Source: a virus
IMG/VR virus record: IMGVR_UViG_3300030685_000032
Location: 1-50,969 of that record
Length of the DNA: 50,969 bases
Direction: 5' to 3' (one strand)
Each line of letters begins with the position of its first letter. The stretch's first letter is position 1. Shown piece after piece: positions 5,735 to 12,292 of this stretch. Position numbers and translations under genes: made by a program. Below the pieces are notes generated by a model. That model had not been told where the DNA came from and made no database searches. It was given only the letters and a program-made list of their open reading frames with translations.

Positions 5735-5775
5735 GAAAGGTCGGTACTTAATTGTATCGGCCTTTCTTTTTATTA
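5735..5775 (+). terminator. Intrinsic terminator after rnhA-like gene
   Basis: GAAAGG (5735-5740) pairs with CCTTTC (5761-5766), with further inner CG pairs, and is followed by a T-rich run. It ends the thioredoxin/GroES-like/RNase H unit. Confidence 0.85.
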
Positions 5776-5799
5776 TTATTAAAATAATATCATTTGACT

Positions 5800-5831
5800 A
5801 CAACCTTTTTCATTTAAATACGTTTATATAT
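5800..5831 (+). promoter_or_regulatory. ECF-sigma-like promoter P2
   Basis: CAACCTTTTT (5801-5810) followed by ATTTAAATACGTTTATATA. The AAC and CGT are 16 nt apart. It is almost base-for-base the same as P1 at 4010-4040. It lies between a terminator and the first gene of a long operon, which is where a promoter is expected. Confidence 0.65.
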
Positions 5832-5856
5832 ATAGTTATCCATAATAACACTATAA

Positions 5857-6138
5857 ATGAATAAAGAAGATATTGAATCATTAAATCTATTGGCATCTGA
5901 TGGGAGACAATATGTTGACCAACAAGAGCCAAGCAAATTAAACTTTATATATTGGAATGGTCAGGACGAATGGAAGATACAATACAATCCAATAAAAAAA
6001 AGGATTGAGTATTTTACACACATTGGCGGACTTTATAATATGGGAAATTCATCAGGACTTATGATATATTTAGATACAAAAGAGGAATTAATGGATTTAT
6101 TAAATAAACTAAAACCGAATACTAATGAAACACTTTAG
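5857..6138 (+). CDS. Hypothetical protein, DIESL family (93 aa)
   Basis: First gene after promoter P2. It begins MNKEDIESLNLLASDG and ends with KEELMDLLNKLKPN. The same layout, a DIESL opening, tryptophan-rich beta-strands and a KxELxxLLxxL helix at the end, recurs in the 10155-10610 protein, so the two are probably distant paralogues. Such small proteins are frequent in Bacteroidota phages, but I know of no function. It ends in TAG, one of few in the window, inside an overlap with the next start. Confidence 0.75.
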   Translation: MNKEDIESLNLLASDGRQYVDQQEPSKLNFIYWNGQDEWKIQYNPIKKRIEYFTHIGGLYNMGNSSGLMIYLDTKEELMDLLNKLKPNTNETL

Positions 6139-6367
6139 AGAAGACTATAATAGGATACAGGACCCGGCTGGATTAATACCAGAGAATGAACCAGTATTCT
6201 TATTGAGAGGACAAGATAAATTGGCTCCATCTTTATTACTTAGGTGGGCGGCAGAGTTAAGACTTCAAGGAGGCAATCCAGAAATGGCTAGAATAGTTGA
6301 AGATGGCGCTCAAGAAATGATTGAGTGGCAAAAGAACATAAATAAAAAATTACCTGATTTAAAATAA
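6125..6367 (+). CDS. Conserved small phage protein (80 aa)
   Basis: Starts MKHFREDYNRIQDP and contains EPVFLLRGQDKLAP followed by an Ala-rich helix ending in MIEWQKN. From memory, this RIQDP/FLLRxQD pattern is common among small proteins of Bacteroidota phages; its function is unknown to me. It overlaps the previous gene by 14 nt and is followed 5 nt later by the next start. Soluble, no membrane segment. Confidence 0.75.
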   Translation: MKHFREDYNRIQDPAGLIPENEPVFLLRGQDKLAPSLLLRWAAELRLQGGNPEMARIVEDGAQEMIEWQKNINKKLPDLK

Positions 6368-6371
6368 GATA

Positions 6372-6932
6372 ATGAATAATATTAAAACAGTAGAAGTATT
6401 AGATCCGATTTACGGATTAACAATTGGAGACGTGTTAACAAGAGAAAATGATTTAGATAATTTCTCATTCTCAACAGAACATATTGGTGAAGATTATAAT
6501 CTATCAAGATCAGTATCGCTATCTCCTAATTTAATTACTAAAGAAAACTTTACAGCAACTGAATGGTTCGAGGAAAAGAAAGCAGTGTCTAAGAAAGCTA
6601 AAGTAGAAGAACTTGAAGATAAATTAGAATCAGCATACATGAACTATGAAGAATTACTTCAGTCCAATCAGGAGACTGCAAAACGATTAGAAGAATGCGA
6701 AAGAGCTTTAGAATCAGAAGAAAGATACTGTGCCACATTAGAAGAATATGTTTCTAAAATTGATAGACGTATCGGCGAGAAGATTGATGAATACGAAACT
6801 AAACTGAGCGATCTTAAAGAAAAAGTACTTGATGATGAATTTTACTCAGGAGAAGTAATCGAATGGGCAGATGAAGCAATGACAGTATATTATAATTTAA
6901 TAGATTTACTGAAGAAACTGAGAAATGAATAA
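6372..6932 (+). CDS. Coiled-coil hypothetical protein (186 aa)
   Basis: After about 70 residues of non-repetitive sequence containing TATEWFEEKK, residues 70-155 are dominated by Glu, Lys and Leu with heptad-like spacing and should form long coiled coils (KVEELEDKLESAYMNYEELL). The C-terminus has hydrophobic residues in a helix (AMTVYYNLIDLLKKL). It overlaps the winged-helix gene by 8 nt. A scaffold or oligomeric adaptor role would fit, but nothing specific supports it. Confidence 0.75.
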   Translation: MNNIKTVEVLDPIYGLTIGDVLTRENDLDNFSFSTEHIGEDYNLSRSVSLSPNLITKENFTATEWFEEKKAVSKKAKVEELEDKLESAYMNYEELLQSNQETAKRLEECERALESEERYCATLEEYVSKIDRRIGEKIDEYETKLSDLKEKVLDDEFYSGEVIEWADEAMTVYYNLIDLLKKLRNE

Positions 6933-7302
6933 ACTTATAAAAACCGTATCGGTAAATAAGTTGAATTATGAATTTCTACATAGCATGAATGGTTTATTGG
7001 AGTTAACTGGCAGGGAAGTATATTTACTATCCTTGCTATTTGATCTCTACTTAAATCCAATTAAAACAAAACGATCTAGACAGAATATTGATTGTGCTGA
7101 GAATAGAAAATCTGTTATGCTCCAAACTGGAGTTACTAAAGATAATCTAAGTAGGTATATTAAGAAATACAAAGCAAAGGGAATATTTGTAAAGGATCAA
7201 GATAACTTTTATGTTATTAACAAGGCATTAGTGCCTATCCTAATTGGAGGAAAAACTATTCAAATAACAATGATTTTAAAAGCGAAAGAAGATGAGCAAT
7301 AG
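6925..7302 (+). CDS. Winged-helix-like DNA-binding protein (125 aa)
   Basis: Residues about 25-100 look like a winged helix: a leading helix (LTGREVYLLSLLFDLYL), a helix-turn-helix (RKSVMLQTGVTKDNLSRYIK), then a two-strand wing (AKGIFVKDQDNFYVIN). The SVMLQTGVTKDNLSRYIKKY stretch is the likely recognition helix. It probably regulates transcription of this or the late operon, as one of the only DNA-binding-like products in the unit. No enzymatic motif is present. The exact family is uncertain. Confidence 0.65.
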   Translation: MNKLIKTVSVNKLNYEFLHSMNGLLELTGREVYLLSLLFDLYLNPIKTKRSRQNIDCAENRKSVMLQTGVTKDNLSRYIKKYKAKGIFVKDQDNFYVINKALVPILIGGKTIQITMILKAKEDEQ

Positions 7303-7510
7303 ATATAATAAAAGACCTGGCTTGTTTAGTAGAATTTTTAATCTATTTGCGGAAAAAGATAATTCGTCTTATACCAAATTTGATTATGGATTTAAAAATA
7401 ATTATATTTTTACTAGGCCAGAAAGAAGAAGAACTACATATATAATTACATATAGTAGACCGAGACCAACATATACTATTTATGTTACGACAAAAAAGAG
7501 ATATTTATAA
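7292..7510 (+). CDS. Basic, Tyr/Arg/Thr-rich small protein (72 aa)
   Basis: Starts MSNRYNKRPGLFSRIFNLFA. The second half is highly basic and rich in Tyr, Thr and Arg (PERRRTTYIITYSRPRPTYT), suggesting nucleic-acid contact or disorder. It overlaps both neighbours (11 and 29 nt). There is no known family in my reading. Confidence 0.6.
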   Translation: MSNRYNKRPGLFSRIFNLFAEKDNSSYTKFDYGFKNNYIFTRPERRRTTYIITYSRPRPTYTIYVTTKKRYL

Positions 7511-7736
7511 TGAACTGTCTTTAAAGTATTGTATACCGAAGCAAGTTATAACACAGATATGTAACCATCCATTTATATTTGCAAATAGGAGAATAGCAGA
7601 CCCTGATGACGACAAAGGAATGATGTTTGCTTACTTATTTAAAATAAGACTAAAGAGACGATATAGGAATGAACATAAAAAAGATTACTACAAAATAAGA
7701 GATGAAAGAATTAAAAGAGAATCTAATCCCGAATAG
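7482..7736 (+). CDS. Small basic hypothetical protein (84 aa)
   Basis: Contains DIYNELSLKYCIPKQVITQI, which looks like a small helix-turn-helix, then NHPFIFANRRIADPDDDKGM and a Lys/Arg-rich tail (FKIRLKRRYRNEHKKDYY). Proteins with this pattern of a short helical domain, an Ile-Ala-Asp segment and a basic tail recur in Bacteroidota phages. DNA binding is possible. It ends in TAG inside the next gene. Confidence 0.65.
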   Translation: MLRQKRDIYNELSLKYCIPKQVITQICNHPFIFANRRIADPDDDKGMMFAYLFKIRLKRRYRNEHKKDYYKIRDERIKRESNPE

Positions 7737-8010
7737 CTTTATGCTAGGAGGATCTACCATTACGACAGAGATCACAGATGGTAAGATGGGTAAGGAAGTT
7801 GGTAAGTTTATATTTCCAGAGGGAAAGATATATTTAGCAAATGAGTACAATGGATATGTATGTTCTAGGGACTATATGGAGACCTCGTTCTTTCATGAAC
7901 TCACTCATGGAATATTAGATTATATGGGAAAGCATGAGCTTTCTAATGATGAGGAATTTGTAGAGGGATTTGCTAATATGTTGCATCAATACATGAAGAC
8001 TAAAAAATAA
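7702..8010 (+). CDS. Minimal zincin-like metallopeptidase (102 aa)
   Basis: FFHELTHGIL gives HExxH with His65, Glu66 and His69, and a downstream acidic EEFVEGF (Glu84/85/88) supplies the probable third zinc ligand. The first half is a small beta domain (IPNSFMLGGSTITTEI). At 102 residues it is close to the smallest zincin cores. I keep the start at 7702 because IPNSFMLGG looks like part of the domain, though it overlaps the upstream gene by 35 nt; the alternative ATG is at 7741. The substrate is unknown; ImmA-like cleavage of a regulator is one option. Confidence 0.8.
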   Translation: MKELKENLIPNSFMLGGSTITTEITDGKMGKEVGKFIFPEGKIYLANEYNGYVCSRDYMETSFFHELTHGILDYMGKHELSNDEEFVEGFANMLHQYMKTKK

Positions 8011-8016
8011 TCAATA

Positions 8017-8199
8017 ATGGCTAATCAAAAACCACAACCACAAAAAGTTACAATAGAATACGCATTAGATGCATTCAGAAAATCAGTATGTTTTAATAAC
8101 TGCAAGAAAGAAGAACGCAAAGCATTTAAGTGCGTTAACGAAGGTGCATCATGCACTACTTATAAAATGTTTAAATTTAAATTAGAACACAATGGTTAA
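8017..8199 (+). CDS. Small Cys-rich protein (60 aa)
   Basis: Starts MANQKPQPQKVTIEYALDAF. Four cysteines in about 28 residues (CFNNC, then KCVNEGASC) could bind zinc. It follows the zincin gene by 6 nt and is overlapped at its end by a 16-codon micro-ORF. It resembles in layout the 57-residue Cys-rich protein at 181-354. Unknown function. Confidence 0.7.
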   Translation: MANQKPQPQKVTIEYALDAFRKSVCFNNCKKEERKAFKCVNEGASCTTYKMFKFKLEHNG

Positions 8200-8242
8200 G
8201 AAAACAGCACCAAAGAAACCAACCAAAAAAGGCGGATGTTAA
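8192..8242 (+). CDS. Lys-rich micro-ORF (16 aa)
   Basis: ATG at 8192 encodes MVKKTAPKKPTKKGGC and ends in TAA at 8240-8242, overlapping the preceding gene by 8 nt and stopping one base before the dUTPase-like ATG at 8244. Its position exactly fills the gap and half of its residues are Lys or Pro. It may be a real micropeptide or only a coupling device. There is no independent evidence for expression. Confidence 0.35.
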   Translation: MVKKTAPKKPTKKGGC

Positions 8243-8243
8243 T

Positions 8244-8672
8244 ATGTATAAGATAAATGTAAAAAGAACTAGTGAAAAAGCTGGAATTCCTCAATTAAAC
8301 GGATCATTATACAATATTACTTGTATTGATATCAACACGAGAGTTGGTAGAGACGGAAGATTAATATTAGTATATAGAACTGGATTAAAGATTGAGATGC
8401 CACTTGATAAGATTGGAATGATCATCCCGAGAGTTGATGCGTCAATGTACTCAGTAGAGTTTGCTGGAGGTCTAAAGACTATTAATCCAGGAACATATGA
8501 TGAATTAGTAATCGAAATGAAAACTAATACAGATTCAATTCCTGCAATATTTGAACCAGGAGATGTAATATGTAGCCTTGCTATAACGGATATAACTGCT
8601 GTAGAATTTAATGAAGAAATAGAGACGATTGAACCTCTAGTAGAAGAAGTAACTGAAACAGCAGAAGCATAA
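8244..8672 (+). CDS. dUTPase-like protein, probably catalytically altered
   Basis: 142 residues with the trimeric dUTPase framework: TGLKIEMP (46-53), GMIIPR (58-63), a motif-3 counterpart INPGTYDE (80-87) and GDVICSLAI (106-114). dUTPase hydrolyses dUTP to dUMP and keeps uracil out of DNA, and crAss-like phages often encode one. Here the expected Asp of motif 3 (normally IDxxY) is Asn, the AGxDL motif 1 is not evident, and the Gly-rich C-terminal arm is replaced by an acidic tail (VEEVTETAEA). It may be a non-enzymatic relative with a binding or regulatory role. Confidence 0.6.
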   Translation: MYKINVKRTSEKAGIPQLNGSLYNITCIDINTRVGRDGRLILVYRTGLKIEMPLDKIGMIIPRVDASMYSVEFAGGLKTINPGTYDELVIEMKTNTDSIPAIFEPGDVICSLAITDITAVEFNEEIETIEPLVEEVTETAEA

Positions 8673-8785
8673 TGAGCATGATAATCGAACAGCCGAGAAT
8701 ACACATACTTATTGCAGATATAACTCAAAACGGATATACGACTGATTTTGAATATAATATGCTAATAGCAATTAATAAGAAATGA
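8672..8785 (+). CDS. Small hypothetical protein (37 aa)
   Basis: MSMIIEQPRIHILIADITQN onward. The ATG overlaps the dUTPase-like TAA (TAATG) and its TGA overlaps the next ATG (ATGA), so it sits precisely between two genes. That spacing supports a real gene despite the short length. No motif is recognised. Confidence 0.6.
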   Translation: MSMIIEQPRIHILIADITQNGYTTDFEYNMLIAINKK

Positions 8786-9318
8786 GCAATTTATTTGATA
8801 TACAAGGAGGAAAAGTAGTTATACATCCATATATGTTAGGGATACCATGTTTTAAAGAAATATGGAATAACTATAAGGACAAAGACTATGCAACCAATCT
8901 AATATCATACATAGTTCTTAAACATCATTATAGTAGTCCCTATGTAGAAAATATCGGTGATATAGAATATAGGGATACTAAATTGAGAAAGGAGCTATTT
9001 AAGAAAGATTGGATTCCAACAGAGGACGTTCTATACGCCGAGTCTACATTCTTAGAATTCTCTAATACATTATTAGTGCAGTTGCTAGATTCGTCTAGAC
9101 ATGCAGTATACATGATTAGTTTATACTTAAAAGACCTAGCAATTGGAGCAATGGATATGAAGACTGTTAAAGAGGCAATGTCTGCAATGGGATCATTAGA
9201 CAAAGTAGTTAAGTCATTAGACTCATTAGCCAAGCAGGTTAAAACAGAGGATATGCAATCTAGTAGAGTACAGGGTGGATCTGAGATAGGTCATTTTGAA
9301 ATACCAAAGGCAAGATAA
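8782..9318 (+). CDS. Conserved crAss-like hypothetical protein upstream of TerL (178 aa)
   Basis: The pattern FDIQGGKVVIHPYMLGIPCF, then SYIVLKHHYSSPYVENI, and a long helical C-terminal half (TFLEFSNTLLVQLLDSSRHA; KSLDSLAKQVKTED) matches a protein I associate with crAss-like phages. Its function is undefined. A small, mostly helical protein a few genes before the large terminase could be a small terminase subunit or structural accessory, but it lacks an obvious DNA-binding motif. It is coupled to both neighbours by overlaps. Confidence 0.75.
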   Translation: MSNLFDIQGGKVVIHPYMLGIPCFKEIWNNYKDKDYATNLISYIVLKHHYSSPYVENIGDIEYRDTKLRKELFKKDWIPTEDVLYAESTFLEFSNTLLVQLLDSSRHAVYMISLYLKDLAIGAMDMKTVKEAMSAMGSLDKVVKSLDSLAKQVKTEDMQSSRVQGGSEIGHFEIPKAR

Positions 9319-9518
9319 TGGTTAGGGCTAAAGAATGGACAAAAGGAATGTATGATTTGTCTATTAAATACTGGACTGAAGTGATCAGACAAAAATTGAT
9401 AGAAGATTCTCCGACCGGGGATATATCTTGGTATATAGATAAAGAATTTAAAAAAGAATTAGATGGATATATTAACGGAGGACTACGGTCATTCGCACAA
9501 GACTTTAATACTAGATGA
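9318..9518 (+). CDS. Hypothetical protein (66 aa)
   Basis: MVRAKEWTKGMYDLSIKYWT onward; helical, Lys/Trp-rich, no motif recognised. Its ATG overlaps the previous TAA (TAATG). Its last 55 nt are shared with the next ORF in another frame, an unusually long overlap for this operon. Function unknown. Confidence 0.6.
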   Translation: MVRAKEWTKGMYDLSIKYWTEVIRQKLIEDSPTGDISWYIDKEFKKELDGYINGGLRSFAQDFNTR

Positions 9519-9675
9519 TAAGGATTTTACTAATCAAAGATTATTTAGTCTAGGAAGATATACATTTGAAAAAATATTTATTCCTCTATCTGTAAAGACC
9601 AATAAGCATTACGAGCAAATTATGACACTGTTGTCTCCGCATTGCAATGCAGAAAATATATACTATTATGAATAG
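9463..9675 (+). CDS. Hypothetical protein (70 aa), start uncertain
   Basis: The longest frame starts at 9463 and overlaps the previous gene by 56 nt. No other ATG occurs until residue 53, so either this start is right or a non-ATG start near 9520 is used. The central part (LGRYTFEKIFIPLSVKTNKH) looks like a compact alpha/beta segment. It ends in TAG within the start region of the 9668 ORF. Unknown function. Confidence 0.5.
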   Translation: MDILTEDYGHSHKTLILDDKDFTNQRLFSLGRYTFEKIFIPLSVKTNKHYEQIMTLLSPHCNAENIYYYE

Positions 9676-9823
9676 AAAATACAAATTAAGACCTGGATTA
9701 TACAATCAATTAAGTCAAGCGACTCTAATAGAATATAATAAAATAACAATGGATATGCTGATTGAATTCCTAGACGACTTACAAGCACAAAGAAAAGCCG
9801 GACAATTAATAATGGACAATTAA
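9668..9823 (+). CDS. Small helical hypothetical protein (51 aa)
   Basis: MNRKYKLRPGLYNQLSQATL onward, with a leucine-rich amphipathic helix (MDMLIEFLDDLQAQRKAGQL). It overlaps the previous gene by 8 nt and is followed by a short tandem duplication (AATTAATAATGGACAATTAA and nearby) before the 9836 start. Its placement between two genes supports it. Function unknown. Confidence 0.5.
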   Translation: MNRKYKLRPGLYNQLSQATLIEYNKITMDMLIEFLDDLQAQRKAGQLIMDN

Positions 9824-9835
9824 TAATGGAGAATT

Positions 9836-10171
9836 ATGGAAAATAAACTAGACACATTAATATTACTTCTTAATAAAATAGGATCTGATAGGGTAATGAG
9901 AAGAACTGAAAATGATGTTATATTCTCATATGACTTTGGGGATTTTAATGGAGTTAAAGTAATTCAGATATACTTCAAAAGAAAGACTGATACTAAATTG
10001 TCAATGATAATAAGATTAACATGTGAAGACGAGTCTAAGATATATGATATTGCAGCATTGCAGTTATTAAGATATATAATATTTGCAAAGGATTCCAATG
10101 AGTCAATTGACTTAAAAGGAGTTCCAGTAATAGTATATTCAGCAAAAACAATATTTGGAAATGGACAATAA
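9836..10171 (+). CDS. Hypothetical protein (111 aa)
   Basis: Starts MENKLDTLILLLNKIGSDRV. The middle alternates as beta-strands (VKVIQIYFKRKTDTKLSMII), then a helix with a LLRYII core. No catalytic motif is recognised. It overlaps the next gene by 17 nt. An alternative in-frame ATG ten bases upstream opens only a six-codon ORF, so 9836 is the start. Confidence 0.65.
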   Translation: MENKLDTLILLLNKIGSDRVMRRTENDVIFSYDFGDFNGVKVIQIYFKRKTDTKLSMIIRLTCEDESKIYDIAALQLLRYIIFAKDSNESIDLKGVPVIVYSAKTIFGNGQ

Positions 10172-10610
10172 ATATTATGAGCCAGACATATCTGAGTTCT
10201 ATGTAGGATTTGAATATGAACAACAGGAGCCAGGACTCTTAGCCCGAAGTACATCCGAATGGAAGAAAATGGTATTTGAGTTAACTGAGTCTTCATGGAA
10301 GATTTATAGATACTCCAATCTAAGTACAATTAGAGTTAAATACTTAGATAAAGAAGATATAGAAAGTCTTGGATTTAAATTCACTGGAAATGGAGAATCA
10401 TATTCAGATGAATTAAATAGCTGGCACTTTGACTATGTATTTACTAAAAAAGGATTCTTTGATATAAAACTTCAATATATTAATTGGAGGGCAAATGACA
10501 ACGAGTATTCAATGGTACTGATAAAAAAGGACGATACTTTTGTTTATAGAGGAGTAATTAAGAATAAATCCGAGTTAATTAAATTATTAAGCCAATTAAA
10601 AGTAGATTAA
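10155..10610 (+). CDS. Hypothetical protein, DIESL family (151 aa)
   Basis: Contains KEDIESLGFKFTGNG, aromatic beta-strands (FDIKLQYINWRAND) and the ending NKSELIKLLSQLKVD. The layout repeats that of the 5857-6138 protein with an added N-terminal domain of about 60 residues. The family is widespread in phages of Bacteroidota as hypothetical proteins. Its repetition at the start and middle of one operon suggests an ancient duplication. Function unknown. Confidence 0.7.
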   Translation: MEMDNKYYEPDISEFYVGFEYEQQEPGLLARSTSEWKKMVFELTESSWKIYRYSNLSTIRVKYLDKEDIESLGFKFTGNGESYSDELNSWHFDYVFTKKGFFDIKLQYINWRANDNEYSMVLIKKDDTFVYRGVIKNKSELIKLLSQLKVD

Positions 10611-10611
10611 T

Positions 10612-10881
10612 ATGCAGTTATATAAAGGAGTTTCTTTTGAAAATTTAACAAAGGATAATCATATAGAGAATAATAATATATCAAAAGATGAATTTGATGA
10701 GTTGCTTAAAAAGGATCCATTTGGAAATATGTTAGATATTAACAAGTTTAATAGCTTTAAATACTATGAACTAACAGATAGAGAATATGTAATAGCATTC
10801 TTTAATGAAGAAAATAAAGAGTACAAATGGATGAGCTATGAAGACTTCAAAAAAGCACATTATGAAAAACCTATGGATTAA
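10612..10881 (+). CDS. Hypothetical acidic protein (89 aa)
   Basis: MQLYKGVSFENLTKDNHIEN onward. Acidic and Asn-rich with a C-terminal aromatic patch (NEENKEYKWMSYEDFKKAHY). It is separated from its neighbours by 1 and 2 nt, consistent with operon packing. No family recognised. Confidence 0.65.
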   Translation: MQLYKGVSFENLTKDNHIENNNISKDEFDELLKKDPFGNMLDINKFNSFKYYELTDREYVIAFFNEENKEYKWMSYEDFKKAHYEKPMD

Positions 10882-10883
10882 TT

Positions 10884-11417
10884 ATGAAGAATGGAAATAT
10901 GCTACAGAATACAGAAAATATCAACAATCCAAATGGTGGGCAGAAATCTTCTATGATATTCCTTCATGGCAATATCCCGAGTTCGAAGAATTCCAAAATT
11001 GCGACAAGCAAAGGGGTATTCCACTCAAAGACAGTAGCGAGATTCTTAAGGGAAATGGGAATTCAACACTACTCAGCCTCACGGAAGGAAGTAACTTATT
11101 ACAAAACAAAACCATGTTTATTCCCAGTGGAGGAACTCAAGCAACTCATATGCTTAGCGAGAAAGGAATATTACGAGGAGAAAGACTCTGTCCGTGGGTT
11201 CCAAGAACCACTAAAGATTGGGTTGCACTTTGTTAGGCAGACAAAAGCTAGATTTGATTTCCATAATATATGCCAGATAGTATTCGACCTCCTAGTGGCA
11301 TTCGATATAATAGAGGACGATAATATGGATTGCATCTTGCCCTTTCCAATGGAAATTGATGGCAAATGGTATTCAGTTGATAAAAACAATCCAGGTTGCT
11401 GGATAACAATATTATAA
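10884..11417 (+). CDS. RusA-like Holliday junction resolvase
   Basis: 177 residues. NIPSSKNSK (30-38) is the usual N-terminal Pro-Ser-Lys-Asn motif of RusA-like nucleases. The core FDFHNICQIVFDLLVAFDII (124-143) followed by EDDNMDCILP carries Asp125, Asn128, Asp135 and Asp145/146, and the C-terminus ends NNPGCWITIL as in other phage members. RusA dimers resolve four-way junctions, which would clear branched DNA before packaging. The second Asp of the classical DxDN motif is His127 here. The overlapping frame 10838-11236 is a shadow. Confidence 0.75.
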   Translation: MKNGNMLQNTENINNPNGGQKSSMIFLHGNIPSSKNSKIATSKGVFHSKTVARFLREMGIQHYSASRKEVTYYKTKPCLFPVEELKQLICLARKEYYEEKDSVRGFQEPLKIGLHFVRQTKARFDFHNICQIVFDLLVAFDIIEDDNMDCILPFPMEIDGKWYSVDKNNPGCWITIL

Positions 11418-11418
11418 A

Positions 11419-11775
11419 ATGAATAAATTAATATTAAGTGAAAACGGATATGTAGCCTTGGCATTTAATCCAGATACATTAGAATTGAAAGAACATGCTT
11501 CTATGAATAATAGAATTGATAATATGTTCTTAGTAGAATATCCATGTGAAGTAATCCTTGGATCTAAAATAGTTAATTGTGTAGCAGGAGATATCGTATG
11601 CAAAATGTATGGATACAATGGAGAGAAAGACTTTATTATTATTAATTCAAAAGAATTAGTAGAATTTAATAAGGTATACGAATTAAAAAGAGATGAAGAA
11701 AGAGCAAAATATAAAAACTCTGACCAGATATTAGGTAAAGAATGTAATGATACTGGAACTGTTCAAAGTAACTAA
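11419..11775 (+). CDS. Hypothetical protein (118 aa)
   Basis: MNKLILSENGYVALAFNPDT onward: a beta-rich N-terminal half, a Cys pair (YPCE and IVNCVAG) and a charged C-terminal helix (ELKRDEERAKYKNSDQ). It starts 1 nt after the RusA-like stop. Nothing identifies a function. Confidence 0.65.
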   Translation: MNKLILSENGYVALAFNPDTLELKEHASMNNRIDNMFLVEYPCEVILGSKIVNCVAGDIVCKMYGYNGEKDFIIINSKELVEFNKVYELKRDEERAKYKNSDQILGKECNDTGTVQSN

Positions 11776-11777
11776 TT

Positions 11778-11972
11778 ATGACATATATATTAGAAAATAA
11801 TGGTCTAAATATAATGCTGACAATGATTGGATTGTCCTCATTTTTATCAATAGTTTTGTTTTCATGGTTTATCCATTTAGAAAATAGGCTATACAAGATC
11901 TCTAAAAAACTAGATCAGATAATTGAGTCTGGTTGTATAAAGAAACATACAAATCAAACAATAGATAAATAA
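11778..11972 (+). CDS. Small membrane protein (64 aa)
   Basis: One strong hydrophobic helix at about residues 10-33 (NIMLTMIGLSSFLSIVLFSW) followed by an amphipathic helix (HLENRLYKISKKLDQIIES). A small holin or membrane-anchored accessory would have this shape. It closes the operon just before promoter P4, far from the other holin-like genes, so a lysis role is not assured. Confidence 0.6.
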   Translation: MTYILENNGLNIMLTMIGLSSFLSIVLFSWFIHLENRLYKISKKLDQIIESGCIKKHTNQTIDK

Positions 11973-11985
11973 CAACGTTATACAT
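11957..11985 (+). promoter_or_regulatory. ECF-sigma-like promoter P4 for the virion block
   Basis: AAC (11957-11959), exactly 16 nt, then CGTTATACAT (from 11976). The -35 context is CAAAC rather than CAACC, and the T-run is missing, so it is weaker than P1 and P2. It lies over the end of the 11778 gene and just upstream of 12008 and the terminase. Confidence 0.45.
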
Positions 11986-12007
11986 ATTATAATCATATAA
12001 ATAAATT

Positions 12008-12277
12008 ATGAATAAAGAAACAATGACTAAGGCGTCTGCTAAATCAGTATTGACTCCTACTATAGAAATTAAGGAAACTCCTGTAATTACAGATGCACCT
12101 TTGGTAAAGAAACCATATAAGAAACGTTACCATAAAAAACCAAAAGCAACAATTCTTGCAGTTCCAGTTGCAGAAATTTCATTAACCGTTGAGAAAGAAG
12201 TTCTTACTCCGATTAAACCTAAATTAAATTGGTTTCAAAGACAATGGAATAAATTTGTAGCTTGGTACAATGCCTAA
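12008..12277 (+). CDS. Basic Lys/Pro-rich hypothetical protein (89 aa)
   Basis: A Thr/Val/Pro-rich sequence with a strongly basic patch (KKPYKKRYHKKPKA) near residue 40 and a C-terminal aromatic tail (NWFQRQWNKFVAWYNA). The basic patch could contact DNA or RNA. It is the first gene after P4 and lies 15 nt upstream of the large terminase, so a packaging-related role is possible, but no small-terminase domain is visible. Confidence 0.65.
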   Translation: MNKETMTKASAKSVLTPTIEIKETPVITDAPLVKKPYKKRYHKKPKATILAVPVAEISLTVEKEVLTPIKPKLNWFQRQWNKFVAWYNA

Positions 12278-12292
12278 TTACAAACAAAAAGT

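Noticed and set aside
10838-11236. 132-codon ORF overlapping the RusA-like gene
   Set aside because: The overlapping frame carries RusA motifs and operon spacing; this one has neither.
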